A DNA stretch of 64,000 bases from the NCBI GenBank assembly GCA_047623945.1, contig JBLHOT010000007.1, positions 1 through 64,000 on the forward strand, read 5' to 3'. The notes under the pieces are model-generated. The model did no database searches and was not told the DNA's origin. It saw only the letters and a program-made list of their open reading frames with translations. Source of the stretch: Arcticibacterium sp047623945 (GTDB taxonomy: Bacteria > Bacteroidota > Bacteroidia > Cytophagales > Spirosomataceae). Shown in pieces: positions 36,714 to 44,868 of the stretch (positions within the stretch are counted from its first letter, which is position 1; each line of letters starts with the position of its first letter). The position numbers and the translations under genes were made by a program.

Positions 36714-37010
36714 ATGGAGGCTTTGAACAACATTCATCCAGGTGAAACCTTAAAAGAGGAATTCTTAATTCCTCTTGAGATATCGGCATATAGGCTATCT
36801 AAAGAAACCTTTATTCCGCAAACTAGAGTTAGTGAAATCATTAAAGGAAACAGAAAAATAACCGTCGATTCAGCACTCCGTTTTTCTAAATTCTTTGGAA
36901 ACTCAGCTAAATTTTGGCTTGGGCTTCAAGATGATTTTGACCTAGAAGAACAAAAAAATATTAAGTCTAAAGAATTACAGGCCATAAAGGCTATTGTATA
37001 CGCTACCTAG
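36714..37010 (+). CDS. higA: HigA-type antitoxin (XRE family)
   Basis: A 98-residue helix-turn-helix antitoxin. It begins NNIHPGETLKEEFLIPLEIS, the HigA hallmark, followed by AYRLSKETFIPQTRVSEIIK and FSKFFGNSAKFWLGLQDDFD. It would neutralise HigB and repress the operon. Ten bases separate it from the toxin gene. The locus is intact, unlike the decayed yefM-yoeB locus further along. Confidence 0.93.
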   Translation: MEALNNIHPGETLKEEFLIPLEISAYRLSKETFIPQTRVSEIIKGNRKITVDSALRFSKFFGNSAKFWLGLQDDFDLEEQKNIKSKELQAIKAIVYAT

Positions 37011-37203
37011 CAAAATATAATATTAATGACTGACGCATTCCAGACACCGCCGGTCGGGGCTTAGGTCAAAATCGATTATTCTCGTCCCGAAAGTAGACCG
37101 CTCCACTCGGACTAGTAATTAGCATTCTGCCACAGTTATCCTTAATATCTGTAAAATATTGTCTAAGTTATTCTAGCAAAAAATAGTCCATTTTGACCTG
37201 AGT

Positions 37204-37219
37204 ATGTTATTTTTAACAT
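37204..37219. promoter_or_regulatory. Inverted repeat upstream of the antiporter gene
   Basis: ATGTTA (37204-37209) and TAACAT (37214-37219) pair around TTTT, 50 bases ahead of the antiporter ATG. It could be an operator or chance in AT-rich DNA. Confidence 0.25.
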
Positions 37220-37269
37220 CTCCAATACGCAAAGAAAAAGCTACTCAATAACATCAATAAGGAACAAAA

Positions 37270-38454
37270 ATGACGGCTACTATTCTAATTTCGTTTTGTT
37301 TACTACTACTTATCGCTTATTTGTTTGATATCACCTCAACCAAAACAAAGATACCCTCTGTCATATTACTGCTTTTGCTGGGTTGGGGAATAAAAGAAAT
37401 AACCCATTGGCTGGGATATGGCCTCATAGACTTTTCTTCACTATTACCCGTTTTAGCCACTTTTGGTTTAATATTAATTGTTTTAGAAGGTTCGCTTGAA
37501 CTTAATCTCAATGGGTCCAAAATTGGACTCGTAAAGAAATCCATCTTAGGAGCACTTATTCCTATGGTTCTACTTGCCCTCACGTTGGCCATAGCCTTTC
37601 AGTACTTCGGAAACTATTCCTTTAAAAGTGGACTTATCAATGCCATTCCGTTATGTGTCATAAGTAGTGCTATTGCCATCCCAAGTGTGGTCAATTTGAG
37701 GCCTTCCTCAAAAGAATTTGTGGTATACGAAAGTAGTTTTTCAGACATTTTGGGCATTTTATTTTTTAACTTCATTGCCCTAAATGAAACCATAGGTTTA
37801 ATCTCTATCACGAATTTTGGATTGCACTTACTGATAATAATAGCTGTGTCAATCATTGGCACCATTGTCCTATCGCTACTATTGGGAAGAATAGAGCACC
37901 ATGTAAAATTTGTCCCTATTATTCTTCTTATTGTTTTGGTATATGCTCTTCTGAAGTTATATCACCTTCCTGCTCTTCTTTTTATACTTTTATTTGGTTT
38001 GGCAATAGGAAACTTAGGCTTATTTAAAGGAATAAAATGGCTAAGAAAAATTAAAACAGACAATTTAAATAATGAGATAAATAAGTTTAAAGAATTAACT
38101 ATTGAAGGAGCTTTCTTGGTTCGTTCCCTATTTTTTATCCTTTTCGGTTACACTATTAAAACTTCGGAAATCACAAATTCCAATACCATTGTCTGGGCCA
38201 TTGCCATCGTTGGTCTAGTCTTGATTCTTCGTGCCTTGCAGCTGAAAGTATCCAAGATTGACATAAACCCACTTCTATACATCGCTCCCAGAGGTTTAAT
38301 TACCATTCTCTTGTTTTTTTCTATTCTACCTGATGACAGGATTTCATTGGTAAATAACTCTCTCATTATCCAAATCATCCTAATATCGGCCATCATAATG
38401 GCCATTGGTTTGATTTTTAAACCTGAGAGGCTACCAGAAGCGGAGGAGAAGTAG
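37270..38454 (+). CDS. Cation:proton antiporter (CPA-type)
   Basis: A 394-residue membrane protein with about eleven to twelve hydrophobic segments. The N-terminus, with TKIPSVILLLLLGWGIKEIT near residue 27, resembles the early helices of Na+/H+ antiporters. FGLILIVLEGSLELNLNGSK near residue 70 is the family glutamate helix, and SSAIAIPSVVNL followed by ESSFSDILGILFFNF is the region of the ion-binding Asp. It would exchange Na+ or K+ for H+. Long hydrophobic stretches and no soluble C-terminal domain suggest a short form. Monocistronic. Confidence 0.85.
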   Translation: MTATILISFCLLLLIAYLFDITSTKTKIPSVILLLLLGWGIKEITHWLGYGLIDFSSLLPVLATFGLILIVLEGSLELNLNGSKIGLVKKSILGALIPMVLLALTLAIAFQYFGNYSFKSGLINAIPLCVISSAIAIPSVVNLRPSSKEFVVYESSFSDILGILFFNFIALNETIGLISITNFGLHLLIIIAVSIIGTIVLSLLLGRIEHHVKFVPIILLIVLVYALLKLYHLPALLFILLFGLAIGNLGLFKGIKWLRKIKTDNLNNEINKFKELTIEGAFLVRSLFFILFGYTIKTSEITNSNTIVWAIAIVGLVLILRALQLKVSKIDINPLLYIAPRGLITILLFFSILPDDRISLVNNSLIIQIILISAIIMAIGLIFKPERLPEAEEK

Positions 38455-38545
38455 ACCAAAAGCCTTTAAGGCATTTTCATTCCTAGGCAAAACTTCGCTA
38501 ATTTCATGCAGCTATTACTCAAAATACCTATAGTCAAAAAGTCAC

Positions 38546-40075
38546 ATGAAAAGATTGTTTATTCTACTCCTCAGTTCACTCAGTTTTGCTTTCTATTCTT
38601 GCTCGTCCGAAAGTTCTGAGAGCCAAAAACCAAATATCATTTACATACTAGCAGACGACCTAGGCTATGGTGAACTAGGATCCTACGGCCAAAAATTGAT
38701 TGAGACTCCGAACATTGACAAGCTGGCCACGGGAGGCATGAAATTTACCCAGCACTATTCTGGTGCTCCTGTTTGTGCTCCTGCTAGATGCGTTCTTCTG
38801 ACAGGTAAGCATTCTGGAAATGCTCACATTCGTGGAAACGATGAATGGAAAAGCAGAGGTGATGTCGGGAATTTTCAAGCCATGTTTGATGACCCGAACC
38901 TAGAAGGTCAAAGACCGCTTCCTGATAGCGTGATCACTCTTCCTGAAATGTTACAAGAAGCAGGCTATGTCACAGGAGGGGTAGGGAAATGGGGCTTGGG
39001 AGCTCCAAACACAGAGGGTGTGCCCTCCAAGCAGGGATTTGACCTCTTTTATGGTTATAATTGCCAACGCCAAGCTCACACCTATTATCCCATGCACCTG
39101 TGGCGAAATGAGGAAAAGGTTTTACTCAATAATAAACTTGTGGCTCCTAACACAAAACTTTCTACTGATGCCGATCCGAATGATGAAGCGGCTTATGCAG
39201 ATTTCACACTCACAGATTATGCTCCAAACCTTATGCATCAAGAAGCTTTAGGCTTCATAGAAAAAAATCAAGACAAGCCTTTCTTTCTGTACTATGCATC
39301 TCCTGTGCCTCATGTACCGCTTCAGGCACCACAGCGTTGGGTCGAATATTATAAGGAAAAACTAGGCGAGGAGGCCCCTTATGATGGCAATAAAGGTTAT
39401 TTCCCAAACCGTACGCCCAATGCCACTTATGCTGCTATGATTTCTTATTTAGATGAGCAAGTAGGTGAACTAGTCACTCAACTGAAAACACTCGGACTCT
39501 ACGAAAACACACTGATAATTTTCAGCAGCGATAATGGACCTACCTATGCTGGAGGAGCCAATACGCCGTTTTTTGACAGTGCCGCTCCTTTTGTCACAGA
39601 AAAGGGCAGAGGCAAAGGATCTGTTTATGAAGGTGGCATACGTGTACCCATGATAGCCCATTGGCCTGGCCACATAAAGGCGGGAAGTATTTCCAATCAT
39701 ATCTCGGCATTTCAAGATGTCTATCCTACACTTGCTGAACTCACTCAAGCAAGCCCCAAAACATCCTTAGACGGTCTAAGTTTCCTACCTTCTCTACTAG
39801 ATAAAGAACAAGCAGAACACCCTTTCCTCTATTGGGAATTCCCTGAAAGTGGCGGCCAGCAAGCCCTAAGAATGGGCAAATGGAAGGCGGTAAGACAAAA
39901 CATCAAAAAAGGCGAATTAGATATTGAGCTTTATAACTTGGAAACAGACCTTCAGGAACAAAACAATGTGGCTTCCGAACATCCTGAATTAATAGAAAAA
40001 ATTAAAACTATCTTTTTAGAAGAACACACAGTACCAGTAATTGACAAGTTTAAATTGGCTGCTTTGGGGGATTAG
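38546..40075 (+). CDS. Exported sulfatase, lipoprotein (arylsulfatase family, Cys-type)
   Basis: A 509-residue S1 sulfatase with a lipoprotein signal (MKRLFILLLSSLSFAFYSC). Metal-binding residues are in IIYILADDLGYGELGSYGQK. The formylglycine motif VCAPARCVLLTGKHSGNAHI contains Cys-x-x-x-Arg with Pro and Ala in their usual positions. FFLYYASPVPHVPLQAPQRW and IFSSDNGPTYAGGANTP complete the active site. It differs clearly from the sulfatase at 33.7 kb, so the pair probably acts on different sulfated groups. It stands alone, about 90 bases after the antiporter gene. Confidence 0.92.
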   Translation: MKRLFILLLSSLSFAFYSCSSESSESQKPNIIYILADDLGYGELGSYGQKLIETPNIDKLATGGMKFTQHYSGAPVCAPARCVLLTGKHSGNAHIRGNDEWKSRGDVGNFQAMFDDPNLEGQRPLPDSVITLPEMLQEAGYVTGGVGKWGLGAPNTEGVPSKQGFDLFYGYNCQRQAHTYYPMHLWRNEEKVLLNNKLVAPNTKLSTDADPNDEAAYADFTLTDYAPNLMHQEALGFIEKNQDKPFFLYYASPVPHVPLQAPQRWVEYYKEKLGEEAPYDGNKGYFPNRTPNATYAAMISYLDEQVGELVTQLKTLGLYENTLIIFSSDNGPTYAGGANTPFFDSAAPFVTEKGRGKGSVYEGGIRVPMIAHWPGHIKAGSISNHISAFQDVYPTLAELTQASPKTSLDGLSFLPSLLDKEQAEHPFLYWEFPESGGQQALRMGKWKAVRQNIKKGELDIELYNLETDLQEQNNVASEHPELIEKIKTIFLEEHTVPVIDKFKLAALGD

Positions 40076-40483
40076 AAGTTTGTGTATTCTCATAAATAAT
40101 GATTTCGAAATTTGATAACAAATAAGCATATTATTAAAAAATCTTCAAAGCTGTTTCGAATTCTAAAAAACCACAGACACTGTCTACTAAATTAAAGTAG
40201 ACCTGAAGTTATTTCACATAAAAACTGAGTCACACACTCGTAAACCATATTGTCTTCAAAAATAAAATGGATTTATACTAAACATAGACTATCAAGAGAA
40301 TAGGGAAGAAAGAATGGATTCAAAGAGACCAACTCTCTGCAAATAATTATTAATCTTGCTCCTAAGTTAGAACTCGGTTATTGTCCATTAGTTCTATAAA
40401 AAAGTAGCTAAGCAATGGAAGAGTACATAAATTACGCATCCAAAGAAAATCTAGAGTAAGAACTGCCCAATCACAAACCCAAA
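40076..40483. other. Gene-free spacer upstream of DUF5009 gene
   Basis: About 400 AT-rich bases with stops in all frames. The only structure I noticed is a small inverted repeat, GTCTACT...AGTAGAC, at about 40182-40202. No promoter match, tRNA or insertion-sequence end could be supported. Confidence 0.5.
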
Positions 40484-41596
40484 ATGACCTCAACCCCTAC
40501 TTCTAAAAGACTTTACTCGCTAGACGCCCTCCGTGGCTTTGATATGTTCTGGATTATAGGGGCCGAGGAGCTCTTCCATGTCATGGCGGATATTAAAGAA
40601 AACTCGTTTTGGTATTTCTTTTCCAATCAATTTACTCACCCAGATTGGCATGGCTTTGCTTTTTATGATTTAATATTTCCTTTGTTTCTCTTTTTAGCTG
40701 GTGTAGCCACACCCTTCTCTTTGGGTAAACAAATGGATCAAGGTGTTACCAAAAAATCGCTCCTTCTGAAAGTCATTAAAAGAGGTTTGATGTTGGTACT
40801 TCTAGGTGTCATTTACAATAATGGCTTGCAAATCATGCCTATAGAAGAAATAAGATTCCCAAGTGTCTTAGGCCGTATTGGCTTAGCTTATATGTTTGCT
40901 AATATCATTTACCTCTTCACAGAACAGCGAGGCCAAATCATTTGGTTTACAGCTATTTTAATAGGTTATTGGTTGCTTCTACTACTCGGTTCTGCCCCCG
41001 GTTATCCGAGTGGCACATTGAGTATGGAAGGCAATATCGTATCCTATATTGACACGCTATTAACTCCAGGAAGACTCTACATGGGCATTCATGACCCTGA
41101 AGGCTTGACGGCCACCATTCCAGCCATTGCTACTGCTCTCTTAGGCATATATGCCGGTAGTTTACTAAAAAATACCCCCACGGAGAAGCGGAAAGGTACG
41201 GCCAAAAGCTTATTCATCACCGGCGTCATATTGCTCGTAGTAGCACAGCTTTGGAATCTCGCATTCCCAATTAACAAAAACTTATGGACGAGTTCTTTTG
41301 TGCTGCAATGTGGCGGCCTAAGCATGCTGCTATTGACATTCTTTTATTATGTGATTGATATTCTCGGTTATCAAAAGTGGGCCTTTTTCTTTAAGGTCAT
41401 CGGGATAAACTCTATCCTTATTTATATGGCACGTCATTTTGTAGATTGGCATTACACCGCCTCTGCCCTCTTTGGTTGGGTGGGGCAACTTGTTGGACAG
41501 CCCTATATTTCAATAGTGATGGTGTTTGCCTTGTTGGCCGTTCAGTGGCTATTCCTTTACGTCCTTTACAAAAAGAAGCTGTTTCTTAGCGTTTGA
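40484..41596 (+). CDS. DUF5009/HGSNAT-like membrane acyltransferase
   Basis: A 370-residue integral membrane protein with about ten helices. The opening RLYSLDALRGFDMFWIIGAE matches the DUF1624/DUF5009 acyltransferase family (heparan-alpha-glucosaminide N-acetyltransferase-like, NagX). The conserved active-site segment FAFYDLIFPLFLFLAG follows (here GFAFYDLIFPLFLFLAGVA). INSILIYMARHFVDWHYTAS closes the domain. Such enzymes may acetylate sugars at the membrane. It lies after a sulfatase, which fits glycan breakdown, but no direct link can be shown. Confidence 0.82.
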   Translation: MTSTPTSKRLYSLDALRGFDMFWIIGAEELFHVMADIKENSFWYFFSNQFTHPDWHGFAFYDLIFPLFLFLAGVATPFSLGKQMDQGVTKKSLLLKVIKRGLMLVLLGVIYNNGLQIMPIEEIRFPSVLGRIGLAYMFANIIYLFTEQRGQIIWFTAILIGYWLLLLLGSAPGYPSGTLSMEGNIVSYIDTLLTPGRLYMGIHDPEGLTATIPAIATALLGIYAGSLLKNTPTEKRKGTAKSLFITGVILLVVAQLWNLAFPINKNLWTSSFVLQCGGLSMLLLTFFYYVIDILGYQKWAFFFKVIGINSILIYMARHFVDWHYTASALFGWVGQLVGQPYISIVMVFALLAVQWLFLYVLYKKKLFLSV

Positions 41597-41612
41597 TAAA
41601 AATTAAAGGTTT

Positions 41613-41954
41613 ATGCCCTATCAGGTCTACGTGGTAGAACTTCATAAAAAAGTTTACTCAGAAAATACTAAATTCCGTGACGCTAATCCACAGTTTAACG
41701 GCGTACTAGAATGCCTCTATGTGGGCATGACGAGTAAATCACCCAAAGAGCGATACAAGCAGCATAAGACCGGATATAGAAACAAAAAAGGCATTAAGTT
41801 GTCTGCCAATATTGTTCAGAAATATGGCATGTATTTGAGGCCAAGCCTTTACAATCATATTGCCTCTGTGAAAACGCGGGCAGAAGCACTCAAATTGGAG
41901 GAAAGCTTAGCACTGGATTTAAGGCGTGAACGGTATGCTGTTTGGTTTAATTAG
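41613..41954 (+). CDS. GIY-YIG nuclease-like protein
   Basis: A 113-residue protein resembling the GIY-YIG fold: YQVYVVELHKKVYSE in place of the GIY segment, and ECLYVGMTSKSPKERYKQHK with LYVGMT for YIG, followed by the Arg and the histidine, and a late Glu (KLEESLALDLRR). It starts 16 bases after the acyltransferase gene and may be transcribed with it. The first motif is degenerate, so nuclease activity is uncertain. Confidence 0.72.
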   Translation: MPYQVYVVELHKKVYSENTKFRDANPQFNGVLECLYVGMTSKSPKERYKQHKTGYRNKKGIKLSANIVQKYGMYLRPSLYNHIASVKTRAEALKLEESLALDLRRERYAVWFN

Positions 41955-42020
41955 CAACCTTCGCTCATAAAGTGACATGCCCACATCCGTTTCGTAAATC
42001 TGAATGCGTAAATTTCGGCT

Positions 42021-42800
42021 ATGAATTTAAATCTGAAAAATAAGTATGCTTTAGTCTGTGGTGCTACAGACGGCATCGGCTGGGCTTCTGCTGTAGAATT
42101 GGCCAAACTTGGAGCTAATGTTTGGCTATTTGCTCGCAACAAAGAAAAGCTAAAGCTTAAAGTAGCTCTTCTCGATATTTCCAAAGGTCAAAAGCATCGT
42201 TTTTTAGTTGCAGACTTCACCGACCGCACCGCCGTAGAGGAAGCCTTAGCAAGTAATAAATGTCATTTTCATATCTTGGTTAACAATACTGGAGGTCCTG
42301 AAGGCGGTGCCATTTTAGACGAAAAGCCAGAGAAGTTTGAAGCCACTTTTCAGCAGCATTTGGTGATGAACCAAATCATAGTCCAGCACGTGGTTCCTTT
42401 CATGAAAGCTGAGAAATATGGTAGAATTATCAATATTATCTCTGTATCTGTAAAACAACCTATTTTAGGCTTGGGTGTTTCTAATACCATCAGATGGGCA
42501 GTAGCGGCATGGGCCAAAACCCTTTCGAAAGAACTAAGTCATACGGGCATTACCGTGAACAATGTGTTACCGGGTTATACCACAACAGGAAGGCTGACTC
42601 AAGTCAACAAAATGAGAGCTAAAACCGAAAAGAAATCTTTAGAGAAGCTAGAAGCAGAAATGGAAGCGAATGTGCCTTCGGGAAGATTTGCTACGCCAGA
42701 AGAAGTGGGTGCTGCCGTGGCATTTTTAGCCTCACCTGTGGCCTTCTCAATTAATGGTGTCAATTTGCCCGTGGATGGCGGTTTGGCGGCTACGCTTTAG
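42021..42800 (+). CDS. SDR-family protein lacking the canonical Tyr-x-x-x-Lys
   Basis: A 259-residue SDR with the cofactor motif ALVCGATDGIGWASAVELAK and the NNTGG variant of NNAG (ILVNNTGGPEGG). Where classical members have Ser...Tyr-x-x-x-Lys, this one reads ISVSVKQPILGLGVSNTIRW. Aligning it to a classical member puts Ser where Tyr should be and Arg where Lys should be. A subgroup of SDRs has this change, so the enzyme may use other residues or act as a non-catalytic binder. The C-terminus INGVNLPVDGGLAATL is normal. Confidence 0.85.
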   Translation: MNLNLKNKYALVCGATDGIGWASAVELAKLGANVWLFARNKEKLKLKVALLDISKGQKHRFLVADFTDRTAVEEALASNKCHFHILVNNTGGPEGGAILDEKPEKFEATFQQHLVMNQIIVQHVVPFMKAEKYGRIINIISVSVKQPILGLGVSNTIRWAVAAWAKTLSKELSHTGITVNNVLPGYTTTGRLTQVNKMRAKTEKKSLEKLEAEMEANVPSGRFATPEEVGAAVAFLASPVAFSINGVNLPVDGGLAATL

Positions 42801-42939
42801 TAGGCTTTAGAGAGCTGCAATTTCATGTGAAAGGTAGGGTTTGTTTAATTCGAAGGAAACGTTCATCTGGATATTCGGAAATTCAGAATGAAAACTGCCT
42901 CCTACCTAGTGCAAATTAAACGAGTAAGTTACAGTTCAT

Positions 42940-43554
42940 TTATTCAACCACCTGCATACATCTAAAGGTCAAATTAACTCTTGGGGTTTTGATTTTCTTT
43001 GATTTTGGTAATGCGTGATGCCAATGCGATTGTGTGGTTCCTTTCATCACTAAAAGACTACCCGACTCTAAGACTAATTGTACCTTTTCTTTCGATTTAA
43101 TATGTCTTAAATCAAACCTTCTTTCTGCTCCGAAACTTAAGCTGACAATAGGCGAATCACGTACCAAGCTTTTCTCATCGTCTCTGTGCCAACCCATGCC
43201 TTCATCGCCGCTGTGATATAAATTCAATAGGCAAGAATTGAAGCTTATACCTGCCTTTTCTTCGGCTACAGCTTTAACTGCGAATAGTTCTGCTGTCCAA
43301 GACAAAGGATTCTTGGTGGTATTTGAATAATGGTAAGGGTAGTTTCCATCTGCGTACCAAGCCACCTTCCTTTTAGTAACAATGTGCTTCCCAAAAATGT
43401 GGGTTTCATCATGTTCCCAAGGAATTTCATTTAGTAGATAGTTCAGAAACTCAGCTGCTTTTTCAAAGTCCATGACCTTTCCATGATAATTTACAATACC
43501 ATCCAACGGCAAGTAATTTTTGTTTGGGTCAATATTTTCTGGAAAGAGGTTCAT
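42940..43554 (-). CDS. alkB: AlkB-type alpha-ketoglutarate-dependent dioxygenase (DNA repair)
   Basis: A 204-residue Fe(II)/2-oxoglutarate dioxygenase of the AlkB family, which removes alkyl groups from bases. NLYHSGDEGMGWHRDDEKSL gives the HxD of the iron site. The distal His is in GTTQSHWHHALPK and the 2-oxoglutarate-binding Arg in KTPRVNLTFR. The frame opens at TTG 43584; the ATG at 43554 (MNLFPENIDPNKNYLPLDGI) fits the family start better. A 33-base gap separates the stretch from the channel gene upstream if the long frame is used, so the two may be co-transcribed. Confidence 0.9.
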   Translation of the reverse strand: MNLFPENIDPNKNYLPLDGIVNYHGKVMDFEKAAEFLNYLLNEIPWEHDETHIFGKHIVTKRKVAWYADGNYPYHYSNTTKNPLSWTAELFAVKAVAEEKAGISFNSCLLNLYHSGDEGMGWHRDDEKSLVRDSPIVSLSFGAERRFDLRHIKSKEKVQLVLESGSLLVMKGTTQSHWHHALPKSKKIKTPRVNLTFRCMQVVE

Positions 43555-43617
43555 TCCTTCATAAGCGTTTAAATTCTTAAACAAAACTATACCCTCATAA
43601 CCACCTATAAAACCAGA

Positions 43618-44142
43618 TTATTCGTCATTTGACTTTCTTTTTTCCATAATCTGAACAATTGGTTTTTGTATGGCCACATTATTAGGATAAGAGACCAAAT
43701 CGCCGTCCTCAATTTGAATTTGGATGGCGAAGAATGTAATATCTTTCACCAAGCCCGAAACAGAATTATCTCCATCTATAATTTTTATTTGAGAGCCAAT
43801 CTTAAAAGGAAAATTAAAAAACAGCAATACAGAGGCGGTAATGTTACTCAACATAGACCATGAAGCAAAGAGGGCGATACCCGCCACAGCAAAAAAAGAC
43901 GCAAATAAACCTTTAAAGGAAACATCCCAAATAAAACCGAAAGCTAACATCAAAAGGGACAACCAAGTGATATTAAAAAATTTATTGGCATAAATAGACC
44001 TCGCCCTATCCAAATCATGCTTTTTCTCTTGACGTGAAATGAGTCGCCTTGATATAAACCTTAGAATGATGTAAATAACAATAGCGATTAAAGAAATAGA
44101 AAATTCGTAAAAACGACTGTCCAATAGTTTTTGTAAATTCAT
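43618..44142 (-). CDS. Small MscS-family mechanosensitive ion channel
   Basis: A 174-residue protein with three N-terminal helices (ISLIAIVIYIILRFISRRLI, then FFNITWLSLLMLAFGFIWDV, then FFAVAGIALFASWSMLSNIT). The third is the pore-lining type helix. The conserved FPFKIGSQIKIIDGDNSVSG, near residue 110, follows as the beta domain. The large C-terminal domain of E. coli MscS is absent, so this is a short form. It would release ions on osmotic downshock. Confidence 0.85.
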   Translation of the reverse strand: MNLQKLLDSRFYEFSISLIAIVIYIILRFISRRLISRQEKKHDLDRARSIYANKFFNITWLSLLMLAFGFIWDVSFKGLFASFFAVAGIALFASWSMLSNITASVLLFFNFPFKIGSQIKIIDGDNSVSGLVKDITFFAIQIQIEDGDLVSYPNNVAIQKPIVQIMEKRKSNDE

Positions 44143-44215
44143 GTTGCAAAATTAGACCAAAGCATTAGCATATTAAGTAACTAATGAAAGCTATTTATGA
44201 TTAACTTGGAATAGT

Positions 44216-44223
44216 TAAATTTG
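44216..44223 (+). promoter_or_regulatory. Possible -7 promoter element of the thiol peroxidase-like gene
   Basis: TAAATTTG matches TAnnTTTG 15 bases ahead of the ATG at 44239. No -33 TTG at 19 bases is present, so support is weak. Confidence 0.3.
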
Positions 44224-44238
44224 ATAAAAGTATAGTTT

Positions 44239-44796
44239 ATGGCAATTACAGAATCCAATATGATGGCGATAGGGACTACAGCTCCCTCCTTCACTTTATC
44301 AGACACCGTCTCTGGCAAAACGTTAAGTTTATACCATTTGAAAGCGGATGTAGCCACGGTTGTTATGTTTATTTGCAATCACTGTAAGTATGTAAAGCAC
44401 ATTAATACTAACCTCGTGGAGATAGTCAGCAAGTTTAAACCCAAAGGCGTTTCATTTATAGGCATCAGTAGCAATGACGTAAATGCCTTCCCTGAAGATG
44501 CTCCCACGGAAATGACAAAAGTGGCTAAACGGCTGGGCTACGACTTCCCATATCTCTATGACGAAACGCAGGAAGTAGCCAAAGCCTATGATGCAGCCTG
44601 CACTCCAGATTTTTACGTTTTTGACAAAAACTTAAAACTCGTTTATCGTGGCAGAATGGATGGATCTTCACCAGGAAATGGTGTCGCCTTAACAGGAAAT
44701 GATCTAAGAGGAGCATTAAGAGCAGTTGTTGCTGGAGATTTCGTTTCTGAGATTCAATACCCGAGTATGGGCTGTAATATTAAGTGGAAAGAGTGA
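44239..44796 (+). CDS. Redoxin-family (AhpC/TSA-like) thioredoxin-fold protein
   Basis: A 185-residue redoxin. A thioredoxin fold with the redox motif FICNHCKYVKHINTNLVEIV (Cys-x-x-Cys near residue 53) is followed by VSFIGISSNDVNAFPEDAPT and by YDAACTPDFYVFDKNLKLVY with the cis-proline. This arrangement is found in the thioredoxin/peroxiredoxin-like family common in Bacteroidota and Cyanobacteria. No signal peptide. It would handle thiol or peroxide chemistry in the cytoplasm. It is 72 bases ahead of the kinase-lyase gene; a link with that operon is not evident. Confidence 0.85.
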   Translation: MAITESNMMAIGTTAPSFTLSDTVSGKTLSLYHLKADVATVVMFICNHCKYVKHINTNLVEIVSKFKPKGVSFIGISSNDVNAFPEDAPTEMTKVAKRLGYDFPYLYDETQEVAKAYDAACTPDFYVFDKNLKLVYRGRMDGSSPGNGVALTGNDLRGALRAVVAGDFVSEIQYPSMGCNIKWKE

Positions 44797-44868
44797 ATTA
44801 AATAAAACCCTTATTATTATTTCTTATGCTTTGTCAATTCGAATTGCAAAAAATTATTTGAGCAAATA

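Noticed and set aside
40140..40205. Possible decayed insertion-sequence end (GTCTACT...AGTAGAC repeat)
   Set aside because: The 7-base inverted repeat is too short, and no transposase remnant or target duplication was seen.
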